This document shows positions 1-7,787 of a DNA stretch of 64,000 bases, piece after piece. A model generated the notes under the pieces. That model saw only the letters and a list, made by a program, of their open reading frames with translations, did no database searches and was not told where the DNA came from. The stretch covers positions 124,001 through 188,000 of the forward strand of contig CAWFVJ010000021.1 of the NCBI GenBank assembly GCA_963819175.1, in the 5' to 3' direction. The stretch comes from CAWBRT01 sp963819175. GTDB taxonomy: Bacteria; Acidobacteriota; Terriglobia; Terriglobales; Acidobacteriaceae. The position numbers and the translations under genes were made by a program. Positions within the stretch are counted from its first letter, which is position 1. The number at the start of each line of letters is the position of its first letter.

Positions 1-2139
1 CGGCCGCCCGGTCAATAGCGAAACCAATGCCGAAGCGATCGTCACGCCAGCCGAAGGGCCATCCTTCGGTATGGCGCCGGCCGGCACGTGGATGTGCAGA
101 TCGTTCTTCGTCAGGAAGTCCTCATCGATGCCGAGCGAGGTCGCATTCGACCGCACCCAACTGAGCGCCGCCTGCATCGACTCGCGCATCACGTCCTGAA
201 TCTGGCCGGTGATCTTGAACTCGCCCTTCCCCTTCATCTTCATCGCTTCGACAAAGAGGATGTCGCCTCCGGTCGGAGTCCAGGCAAGCCCAACTACCAC
301 TCCTGGCCGCTTCGTGCGCTCGGCGATCTCGGTGTCAACCCGGACCTTGATGCCGCCCAGCATCTCGTGCACCACTTCGCGCGTGACGACAAGCTTCTCA
401 AGTTTGCCTTCGGCGATGCGGCGCGCCTGCTTCCGGCAGATGGTTCCGATCTGCCGCTCCAGACTGCGCACCCCGGCCTCCCGCGTGTAGTGCCGAATGA
501 TGAAGCTCACGGCATCCGGCGTGAACTCGATCTGCTGATCGGTAATGCCGTTTTCTTCCGTCTGCCGCTTGATCAGGTATTGGAAGGTGATGTGAGCCTT
601 GTCTTCTTCCGTGTATCCGTGCAGTTCGATGATCTCCATGCGGTCGCGCAACGGATCGGGAATCGTGTCGAGCTGATTCGCGGTCGTGATAAACAGCACC
701 TTTGACAGGTCGAATTGCACGTCGAGGTAGTTATCGCGGAACGAGTTGTTCTGCTCCGGGTCCAGTGCCTCCAGCAACGCTGAAGTTGGATCGCCACGGA
801 AGTCGCGGCCCACCTTGTCGATCTCGTCGAGCATGAATACCGGGTCGTTGGTCTCCGCACGGCGAATGCCCTGGATGATCTGCCCCGGCATCGCTCCGAT
901 GTACGTGCGGCGATGTCCGCGGATCTCCGCCTCATCGTGCACGCCACCCAGAGACAGGCGGACAAACTTGCGTCCGAGCGCCCGCGCAATCGACTTGCCC
1001 AGTGATGTTTTGCCCACACCCGGCGGCCCGAAGAAGCACAGGATCGGACCCTTCATCTTCGGGTTCAGGCGGCGCACCGACAAATAGTCAAGGATGCGCT
1101 CCTTTACCTTCTGAAGGTCATAGTGGTCTTCATCGAGAATATCTTTGGCCTTGAGAATATCGGCTTCGACGCCCGACGATTTTGCCCAGGGCAGCACTAC
1201 CAGCCACTCAAGGTAATTGCGCGTCACCGAATAGTCGGCCGCCATTGGAGACATGCGCGATAACCGGGCCAGCTCCTTCAGCGCTTCCTTTTTTGCTTCG
1301 TCCGGCATGCCCGACTGTTCGATTTTTTCTTTGAAATCCTCCGCGTCGCGCTGCGTTTCGTCCTGCTCGCCCAGCTCTTTCTGGATTGCCTTCATCTGCT
1401 CGCGCAGGTAGTACTCACGCTGCGTTTGCTGCACCTTGTCCTGTACCTCGGACTGAATCTTGTTGCGTAGCTGCTGCACTTCCAGCTCTTTTGCCAGGTG
1501 CTGGTTGATCTTGTCCAACCGCAGGTAGACGTCCGGCGTCTCCAGAATCTCCTGCTTGTCTCGCGTCGAAAGCGAGGGCAGAGACGAGGCAACAAAATCG
1601 ACCAGACGCCCCGGCTCCTCGATGTTCATCGCCACGGTCGACAGTTCGTCGGAGAGCGTTGGCGAACCTGACACAATCTGCTGGAACAGCGTCAGGATGT
1701 TCCGCTGCAAGGCCTCCACCTCGGCGCTCTTGGGCGGAGTAACCTCGCTGATCGTGGTCACCGTTGCCTTCATAAACGGCATCAGCTGCGTGTATTCGTC
1801 AAGCCGCACACGCTCCAAGCCCTCGGCAAACACGAACAGGCTCTGGTTGGGCATCTTGACGACTTTATGCACCACCGCCAACGTCCCAATCATGAACAAG
1901 TCGGTCGGTTGCGGCGAATCCACACGCGCCTCGCGCTGGGCCACAACCACAATCGTCTTGTCTTCTCCCAGCGAGTTGATCAATTGAACCGAACTCTCGC
2001 GGCCCACAGTAAGCGGCAACACGGCATGCGGAAACAAGACGGTGTCCCTTACCGGCAGCACCGGCAGGGTGCGCGCTTCCGTGGAATCATTCCGGAATTC
2101 GGGTGGGACACTCTCTAAGTTGCGCGTTTCGTTGGCCAT
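1..2139 (-). CDS. lon: ATP-dependent protease Lon, 3' end cut by window edge
   Basis: Cytosolic AAA+ serine protease that degrades misfolded and regulatory proteins. The 713 visible codons show, in order, the N-terminal substrate domain, a long coiled region, a Walker A motif (GPPGVGKTS, complement of about 1000-1030), a Walker B/DEID motif (MLDEIDKVG) and the start of the protease domain. The segment PKDGPSAG near position 50 contains the catalytic serine; the catalytic lysine lies beyond the window. The ATG at 2137-2139 has a strong ribosome site (AAGGAG, 4-base spacer). The nearest neighbour upstream is about 300 bases away, so the gene is probably transcribed alone. A HAIR-type operator immediately upstream suggests HspR heat-shock control. 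Identity is very secure. Confidence 0.97.
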   Translation of the reverse strand, partial: MANETRNLESVPPEFRNDSTEARTLPVLPVRDTVLFPHAVLPLTVGRESSVQLINSLGEDKTIVVVAQREARVDSPQPTDLFMIGTLAVVHKVVKMPNQSLFVFAEGLERVRLDEYTQLMPFMKATVTTISEVTPPKSAEVEALQRNILTLFQQIVSGSPTLSDELSTVAMNIEEPGRLVDFVASSLPSLSTRDKQEILETPDVYLRLDKINQHLAKELEVQQLRNKIQSEVQDKVQQTQREYYLREQMKAIQKELGEQDETQRDAEDFKEKIEQSGMPDEAKKEALKELARLSRMSPMAADYSVTRNYLEWLVVLPWAKSSGVEADILKAKDILDEDHYDLQKVKERILDYLSVRRLNPKMKGPILCFFGPPGVGKTSLGKSIARALGRKFVRLSLGGVHDEAEIRGHRRTYIGAMPGQIIQGIRRAETNDPVFMLDEIDKVGRDFRGDPTSALLEALDPEQNNSFRDNYLDVQFDLSKVLFITTANQLDTIPDPLRDRMEIIELHGYTEEDKAHITFQYLIKRQTEENGITDQQIEFTPDAVSFIIRHYTREAGVRSLERQIGTICRKQARRIAEGKLEKLVVTREVVHEMLGGIKVRVDTEIAERTKRPGVVVGLAWTPTGGDILFVEAMKMKGKGEFKITGQIQDVMRESMQAALSWVRSNATSLGIDEDFLTKNDLHIHVPAGAIPKDGPSAGVTIASALVSLLTGRP

Positions 2140-2159
2140 AACGCTCCTTGAACTTAATC

Positions 2160-2180
2160 CTTGAGTCAATCCTACTCAAC
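2160..2180 (-). promoter_or_regulatory. HAIR-type operator (HspR box) upstream of lon
   Basis: The plus strand reads CTTGAGT, seven bases, ACTCAAC. The HAIR consensus bound by HspR repressors is CTTGAGT-N7-ACTCAAG, so 13 of 14 arm positions match. It ends about 20 bases upstream of the lon start codon, where a repressor would block transcription. HspR control of lon is known in Streptomyces; here it is inferred. No hspR gene lies in the window. In the rest of the gap to the next gene (2181-2441) I see no gene or clear structure. Confidence 0.75.
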
Positions 2181-2441
2181 TTTTGATGTCGTTTGTTGGA
2201 AAATGGATTCAGCTCGAAATAAGTATCATAAAAATCATCTACATAGGTCCATCACCAAACTTTGCAGGCAAAGCGCCGGTGCGTCCTCTGCTGCCAACAG
2301 CCAGCTTCCTTCCTCCAGAAGGCCCCGGAGAACCGAAAAACGAGTCGCGCGGATTCTAGTTGAAGTCGACCCGCTCGGCAACTGCCTCCGCCGAAATATC
2401 CAGCTCACGCCGCCAATGCCCTTTTCTTCCAGCAACTCGGC

Positions 2442-3401
2442 TTAGTCTGCGGTCTTCTGTTTCTCGGGGAATGCCAGCGAGAGCCCGACGGAAACCGCCA
2501 GCACGCCCGCCACTGTTGCCAGAGCCCATCCGGTCGGCATCTCCCACCAACTCGAAGCCAGCATCTTTGCTCCGATGAAAATCAGAATCACCGCCAAGCC
2601 GTAATTCAGCAGATGAAACATTTTCATCATGCCCGCTAGCGCGAAGAACAGCGACCGCAGCCCAAGAATCGCAAAGACATTGGATGTGTACACGATAAAA
2701 GGGTCGCGTGAAATAGCCAGTATTGCCGGAATTGAATCAGTCGCGAACACCACGTCGGTAGTCTCGACGACCACCACAACCAGCGCCAGCAACGTCGCGT
2801 AGCGCCTCCCCTCTCTATAGGCGATAAACCTGCCGTCTCCGTAATCGGAAACCATCGGCACGTGTCCGCGAAAAAACCTGACCACCGGATTGCTCTCGGG
2901 GTCAATCTGTTTTTCATCTCTCTGTACGAACAGCTTCGCGCCGGCATAGACCAGGAAAGCGCCGAAGATGTAAATCACCCAGTGGAAGCGATTCACCAGT
3001 GTCACCCCTGTCAGGATGAAAACGGCGCGAGTAACCAGCGCTCCCAGAATTCCCCAGAACAAGACCTTGTGTTGATATTCGCCGGGCACTCCGAAGTAAC
3101 GGAACAGCAGGAGGAATACGAACAGGTTATCGACGCTGAGCGCCTCCTCGACGACGTATCCGGTGATGAACTCGAGCGAAAGCACGCGTGTCGGGCGGTG
3201 CAACCTGCCCGTCATGGCGTGCCCGAAGAAATAGATCAGGACCGCAAAAATCGCGGCCAGCGCAATCCATACGGCGGTCCAGGCAAGGGCCTCGCGAAAG
3301 GGAATGACTCGCGCCTTGCGATGGAAGACGCCGAGATCGAGCGCCAGCATGGCAAAGACGAAAACATGAAACAACACCCAAAAAATCCAGTTCGTGGGCA
3401 T
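2442..3401 (-). CDS. TerC/Alx-family integral membrane protein
   Basis: A 319-residue polytopic membrane protein of the TerC family, whose members are linked to tellurite resistance and, for Alx/MntX-like proteins, to manganese export. It has about eight hydrophobic segments. The two hallmark acidic motifs are present: EALSVDNLF at about residues 85-95, and FATDSIPAI at about 220. The ORF begins with MPTNWIFWVLFH, where the first membrane helix starts immediately. It is monocistronic and followed by lon on the same strand after about 300 bases. I looked for a yybP-ykoY manganese riboswitch upstream and saw no convincing one. The substrate cannot be read from sequence. Confidence 0.9.
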   Translation of the reverse strand: MPTNWIFWVLFHVFVFAMLALDLGVFHRKARVIPFREALAWTAVWIALAAIFAVLIYFFGHAMTGRLHRPTRVLSLEFITGYVVEEALSVDNLFVFLLLFRYFGVPGEYQHKVLFWGILGALVTRAVFILTGVTLVNRFHWVIYIFGAFLVYAGAKLFVQRDEKQIDPESNPVVRFFRGHVPMVSDYGDGRFIAYREGRRYATLLALVVVVVETTDVVFATDSIPAILAISRDPFIVYTSNVFAILGLRSLFFALAGMMKMFHLLNYGLAVILIFIGAKMLASSWWEMPTGWALATVAGVLAVSVGLSLAFPEKQKTAD

Positions 3402-3497
3402 CGCTGGAATTGTAACAACCGCGCGGGAAAGGACGAAAAAACGAACGTAAAAGACGACAAAAACGACCTAAAAAACGCTTACTTTGCGGCAGTTCTA

Positions 3498-3527
3498 TGT
3501 CCGATAATGATTTTGTGTCCGATAATG
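3498..3527. repeat. Two direct copies of a 12-mer, 18 bp apart
   Basis: TGTCCGATAATG occurs at 3498-3509 and again at 3516-3527. A partial inverted match (GTCGGACA) follows near 3553. Evenly spaced direct copies plus an inverted partner resemble a recombinase or repressor binding array, but no recombinase gene is nearby. Function is unknown. Confidence 0.5.
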
Positions 3528-3581
3528 CGTAACGCGTGCGCGTCCTAGCTGCTTGTCGGACAGGTATTGATCAATTTCCAG

Positions 3582-3660
3582 CACAGATGTGGGATTTCAA
3601 CTGACTCGGGGCCGAACATCCCACATTTGCTAACCGATGGCAAATATGGGCCACCCGCCC
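3582..3660. repeat. Interspersed repeat, family C (CCCACATTTGC type)
   Basis: Two facing half-sites around 'atgtgggatt' and 'catcccacatttgctaacc' make a degenerate palindrome. Related copies are found near 5205-5265, 6270-6300, 9668-9705, 10003-10078 and 23620-23660. It sits just downstream of the histidine kinase stop codon and may serve as a terminator-like spacer. Confidence 0.5.
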
Positions 3661-3688
3661 GTCAAGAGGAAGAGTCGAGATGTTTGCG

Positions 3689-4839
3689 CTAATTGCGAGT
3701 GTTAAGCAGGTTCGAAATCTGCCGCAAAATCTCCGGAGGAGAAACACCTTTACAGATGAATAGATCTGCGTTTTCTATGCCGGCCGGTGGGTCCACCAAT
3801 CCCGAAATGATTACGATTGGGACATCAGGCTTGAGTTTCTTCATTGCGACGGCTAGTTCTGTCCCGTGCAGCCTTGCAGAAGGTGATCGCTCACCACCAT
3901 ATCGATCACGGACGAAGAGAATATCTCCATTGCGGCGGTGGAATCGTGGGCGACCAGCACTGTATATCCGGCGCTTTCCAGCACCAATTGCCGGACATGG
4001 AGTGCGGTTGGATCGTCATCGACGCAGAGTAGTGTTGGCTTGACGACGGCGACTGCGGCGATGGCCATTGCTACTCCTTCATCGCGAGGCGAAGCGTGCA
4101 CCCCAACGTGGGTGTCCGAAGTGGGCACCAAACCGTCAGGCAGGAAAATCGCGAAGATAGTGCCACTTCGGCCCGGCGTCGTGCTGCTTCGCACATGCAG
4201 CGAGCCATCGTGCTTTTGCACCACATCTTTGACAAGAGCGAGCCCGAGACCGCTACCACCGGAGCCCTTCGTGGTAAAGAAGGGTTTGAAGATTTTGCGC
4301 AGGTTCTCCGGAGTAATCCCGCTGCCGTTATCGGCAAATGTCACCCGTAATCCGTGTCGCTGCTGTCCCGACCACTCGCGGCCGATGGAGGCGCGTGCCT
4401 GTAAATGTCCGCCTTCAGGCATGGCGTCGGCGGCATTCAGCAAGAGGTTGGCGAACACCTGGCGCAACGGACCAGCGTAGATCGGAAGATCGCCGTCGAC
4501 ACAGTAGCGCGTATTGACCGAGATGCCGCGCGCCGCAAACCGTGACCTGTAGAAATCGACCACGGACCCGATTAATCGAGGCACGTTCGCATCCCTCTGA
4601 CCATCCGAATCCCGGTGATCGTGCAGGGTCGCATGAACGATCTGGGAAATTCGCTGTAGCTCTTGCTCCACGAGCCCCAGATATTGGCCGCCCTTCTCGG
4701 TGAAGGTGGCCTCGGCTTTCATAAGGTAGAGCAGATTAAGGAGCGAATCGAGAGGATTATTGATTTCGTGGGCAAGAGATGCCGCAAGCCTGACCTCTTC
4801 CGAGGGCGCTGCCGAACGGCTTAGTTTTGTCGACTCCAC
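3689..4839 (-). CDS. Hybrid sensor histidine kinase with one-base frameshift in its receiver domain
   Basis: A soluble kinase without membrane segments or a visible sensor domain. GTG at 4837-4839 is the only plausible start; an in-frame stop lies shortly upstream. The H-box (SLAHEINNPL) is at about residues 22-31, followed by an HATPase domain with N-box (NLLLNAADAMPEGG), G1 (DNGSGI) and G2 (GSGLGLAL). From about residue 268 a receiver domain begins (LCVDDDPTA) and reaches the phospho-acceptor region (VVSDHLLQG). The first frame then stops at 3853. In the next frame the sequence continues as a normal receiver end (TELAVAMKKLKPDVPIVIISG-like) to the TAG at 3689. One missing base near 3858 explains this. 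It may be an assembly error or a genuine truncation. Confidence 0.85.
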
Positions 4840-4916
4840 AGGAGTACACGGACGGTACTTGGGCCCATATGCCTAACACTTATGTTTACCACCAGACTCA
4901 GTCTGATGCAAGACAT

Positions 4917-5265
4917 AAGTGGGTAGCTGCCGGAAAAAGATTGCAACTGCTGGCTTGAATGGGCCAGCCGCCGGATTGTCTCAAAAGGGGGCAGTTCCCT
5001 ACAAAAAGCAAACTACCCCACTCAAGCCAACAGCGGGCTTCCACCCCAGCGAGCCGAGCCTCGCCGGGGACCCCGGCTTGAATGGGGCACCCGCGGACAC
5101 AAACAGCAGATCCTTCGCTCCTCCACCCCAACAAGCCAACAGAGGGCTTGTCGGGGACCCCGGCTTGAATGGGCCACCCGCGGCTAAGGAGTAGCAGATG
5201 TGGAACTTGGGCACTTGGCGAACGACCCCACGTTAGCCAAAAACGGGCGAACGTGGGGCACCAAG
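4917..5265. repeat. Cluster of family C repeat fragments in the intergenic gap
   Basis: The 437-base gap between the kinase and the M28 gene has no credible gene. It carries three imperfect copies of a unit around GGGGACCCCGGCTTGAATGG (near 4954, 5065 and 5155), an 'AACAGCAGATCCTTCGCT' segment shared with family B repeats, and a CACGTTAGCC / AACGTGGGGCACC palindrome at about 5229-5262. It reads as a landing zone of short host repeats. Confidence 0.6.
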
Positions 5266-5277
5266 CTAGCTCAAACG

Positions 5278-6273
5278 CTAGTGTGCATCGAGGGCGCGGA
5301 TGGTTTCGAGCACCGTATCGCCGACGATTTGCAGGCTGGCGGGGCTGAGTTTGTCGAGCGTGTCCTGCGGGGTGTGCCAGAAGACGTTGTCGTAGCCATA
5401 ATCGAAGTCGATGAGGTCGGCGACCGGGACGCCGATTTTAGCAAAGGGCAGGTGATCGTCTTCGACGGCGATCTGCCGGGCGAAGAAGTGCGACTGGTAG
5501 CCCAGACGGGCAGCCGCATCTCTGACCAGGTCCTCCAGCCAGACGGTTGAGTTGAGATCGCGATCGATGTTGAGGTCGGCGTCTCCCACCATGTCAAGCA
5601 GCAAAAAGGCTTTGATCTTCTTGGCGGTGCCGTCCTGCTGCCAGAGTTGCGCCAGGTGGCGGCTGCCGTAAAGGCTGTCGGTGTCGGTCCACTTTACGGT
5701 GGCCTCTTCGCCGTCCAGCCACACCAGCCACACGCTGTAACCTTCCAGCGGCTTGCCACGCAACACGTCGGCCAACTCCAGCAGCAGGCCGGTGTCTGAA
5801 CCGCTATCGTTGGCGCCCACGTAGGCTTTGGGCAAAGGCAGGTTGGTGTCGTAATGGCCGGCGACGACGATAATCCCGTCCTTCTTGCCCGGTAGCTTGG
5901 CAATGATGTTGCGGATAGGATACGGGCCGGCGGCGGTCTGGGCGGTGAAGGCGTCATCGGCAACCGTGACGTGCGCGGCGCTTAGTTTCTGGTGGATATA
6001 GGCTTCGAGCTTCTGGTGCGCGGGGCTGCCGATGGGGCGCGAGCCGAAGTCCACGGTTTCGCGGACATACTGCATGGCGCGTTTGGGGTTGACGCGCGGC
6101 GCGGGCGCAGTGTCTTTGGGGATGACGAAATCGGCCGCAGTGGGCTGCCAGCGTGCGGAGGGCGAGCCGCCGGAAGGCACGTCACCCATCACAACCTGCT
6201 CACTTCCGCCAGTGCGTTTGCAGCCCATCAAGAGCACCGTCAACAGCACTAGCAAGACCGCCGAGTCCCACAT
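5278..6273 (-). CDS. Glutaminyl-cyclase-like M28 metallopeptidase, predicted lipoprotein
   Basis: M28-fold zinc enzyme of about 331 residues. The segments GHYDT, GANDSGSDTG, DGEEA, DMVGD and EDDHLPF supply the zinc and catalytic residues of the family. DGEEA followed by WTDTDSLYGSRHLA and then WHTPQDT is the specific pattern of glutaminyl-peptide cyclotransferases, which convert N-terminal Gln to pyroglutamate, rather than generic aminopeptidases. The chosen ATG (6271-6273) gives a hydrophobic signal with a lipobox (LLMGC), so the protein is probably a lipid-anchored envelope protein. The same frame stays open upstream into tatC but has no signal-like start there. The start codon lies inside a family C repeat. 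Whether it acts as cyclase or peptidase is not provable here. Confidence 0.82.
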   Translation of the reverse strand: MWDSAVLLVLLTVLLMGCKRTGGSEQVVMGDVPSGGSPSARWQPTAADFVIPKDTAPAPRVNPKRAMQYVRETVDFGSRPIGSPAHQKLEAYIHQKLSAAHVTVADDAFTAQTAAGPYPIRNIIAKLPGKKDGIIVVAGHYDTNLPLPKAYVGANDSGSDTGLLLELADVLRGKPLEGYSVWLVWLDGEEATVKWTDTDSLYGSRHLAQLWQQDGTAKKIKAFLLLDMVGDADLNIDRDLNSTVWLEDLVRDAAARLGYQSHFFARQIAVEDDHLPFAKIGVPVADLIDFDYGYDNVFWHTPQDTLDKLSPASLQIVGDTVLETIRALDAH

Positions 6274-6386
6274 CTGCTGACTGCGGCAGATGTGGGGCAC
6301 CAGACAGGAGAAAGAGCGCAGCGCTTTCCGCCGCGCTCCCTTCGGTGGCCTGAGCGAAATTCGCGCCAGGCCCGCATGCTGCCCGA

Positions 6387-7190
6387 TCATTCGTTCAACG
6401 CCTTTTTCTTCTTCCGGTTGCGCCGGTTCGGGTGGACAACGTAAGCCACCCCGATGCTGGCCAGGTAGAGCACGATCATAGGCGCCGCAAAGATGCACAT
6501 ATTCATGATATCGGTGGTCGGGGTGATGATGGCGGCAATTATGAAAATTACAAGAATCGAATAGCGCAAGTTATGCCACATCCACCCGGCGCTGACCACG
6601 CCCATCAGGGCCAGAAAGAAGACCAGGATCGGCATCTCGAAGACGATCCCAAGGCCGAGGATGATGGTCATGAACAGGTTGGTGTACTCGCTGATGGTGA
6701 TCATCGGCGCGAACTGCTGGCCATAACCGATGAGGAAATCCAGCGCCGCCGGATAGACCATCTTGTAGCCAAAGACTCCGCCGGCAATGAACAAGCCTAC
6801 GGTGGAAAACAGAAATGGCGCCACGTAACGCCGCTCCTGGCGGTAAAGCCCCGGCGCAATGAACAGCCACACCTGGTACAGAATGAGTGGAGAGGCGACA
6901 AAAATCCCGGCGATAAAAGCCACCTTCAAGTACATGTTGAAGGGCTCGGTCGGGTTCAGATAGACAAGCGTCTGAGGCATCCCGTGCGCCTTTAGCGCCT
7001 CGAAAATCGGCCGCTGCATTAGGTTGTAAATCTCTTCGTGATACCAGTAGCAGACGGAGAAGCCGCCCACGATGTAGACGATGCTCCAGATGATGCGACG
7101 CCGCAGCTCCTCGAGGTGATCGAGAAAGCCCATCGACTGCAAGGATTCATCCTTGCTGGTTTTAGTAGGAGGAGATGCCAAATCAGGCAT
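6387..7190 (-). CDS. tatC: Sec-independent protein translocase subunit TatC
   Basis: Polytopic inner-membrane receptor of the twin-arginine pathway, 267 residues, the usual length. Features are the conserved N-terminal cytosolic segment FLDHLEELRRRI, six hydrophobic helices, the periplasmic loop with NPTEPF, and a basic C-terminal tail (NRRNRKKKK). Its start overlaps the 3' end of tatA by 8 bases, indicating coupled translation. Two exported glycoside hydrolases in this window carry twin-arginine signals and are likely clients. Confidence 0.96.
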   Translation of the reverse strand: MPDLASPPTKTSKDESLQSMGFLDHLEELRRRIIWSIVYIVGGFSVCYWYHEEIYNLMQRPIFEALKAHGMPQTLVYLNPTEPFNMYLKVAFIAGIFVASPLILYQVWLFIAPGLYRQERRYVAPFLFSTVGLFIAGGVFGYKMVYPAALDFLIGYGQQFAPMITISEYTNLFMTIILGLGIVFEMPILVFFLALMGVVSAGWMWHNLRYSILVIFIIAAIITPTTDIMNMCIFAAPMIVLYLASIGVAYVVHPNRRNRKKKKALNE

Positions 7191-7548
7191 TGGACTCTCT
7201 TAATGGGGCCTTGTTGAGATTGATCGAGCCGGCGTCTTCGCCCTGCACAGCGGCTGGATTCGAGGGCCCAACTGTGGCGGCGACGATCGGTTCGGTGGGC
7301 GGCAAAATCCGCGGCTCGATGGTGGCCGAAAACTCCGGGCTGGCCGGGGCGGAAACCGCCTTCCCTAACTCCTTGGCCTCTACCTGCGCTATTTCGGTCT
7401 GGAGCTGGCTCGTGAACTCGTTGCTTGCCCGCTTGAACTCGCCCAGTGCTTTACCCAGCTCGCGGCCCATCTGGGGCAACTTCTTCGGCCCAAAAAGCAG
7501 CAGGGCGAGCAGAAGGATAAAGAACATTTCGGGCATTCCGAGGTTCAT
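7183..7548 (-). CDS. tatA: Twin-arginine translocase subunit TatA/TatB
   Basis: A 121-residue protein with one N-terminal membrane helix (MFFILLLALLLFGPKKLP), the FGPKKLP hinge and an amphipathic helix (GRELGKALGEFKRASNEF), the hallmark of TatA/TatB. The acidic, low-complexity tail after about residue 60 is typical. It is first in a two-gene operon with tatC. With only one TatA-type gene here I cannot tell TatA from TatB; many bacteria use a single bifunctional protein or keep another copy elsewhere. The divergent gap to the protease gene (7549-7787) must hold both promoters. Confidence 0.9.
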   Translation of the reverse strand: MNLGMPEMFFILLLALLLFGPKKLPQMGRELGKALGEFKRASNEFTSQLQTEIAQVEAKELGKAVSAPASPEFSATIEPRILPPTEPIVAATVGPSNPAAVQGEDAGSINLNKAPLRESNA

Positions 7549-7787
7549 ATTTGTATGATACTTCGCCCAACCCCCGGCAGCAATGAATGGCTACGAGTTT
7601 TTGGGTGCCGCGGGGAGAAATTCATCATCTTTCCGAAGCCACGGAAGAGCTACTTGCATCTGAATCAGTAGCACCTCGCGGGCACGCGGCTCCGCTCCAG
7701 TGGCGAGCTTGTACGTGCTATACTTTTTAGAATCTTCACGGTTGTGGGCCTGTTTCTCGCCACTCTGGCGGCCGAAGGACAATTTGG

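Noticed and set aside
2161..2445. 94-codon plus-strand ORF between lon and terC
   Set aside because: No ribosome site, low-complexity composition, and it overlaps the HAIR operator and the TerC stop.
3402..3600. Manganese (yybP-ykoY) riboswitch before the TerC gene
   Set aside because: Expected conserved elements were not recognisable on the minus strand.
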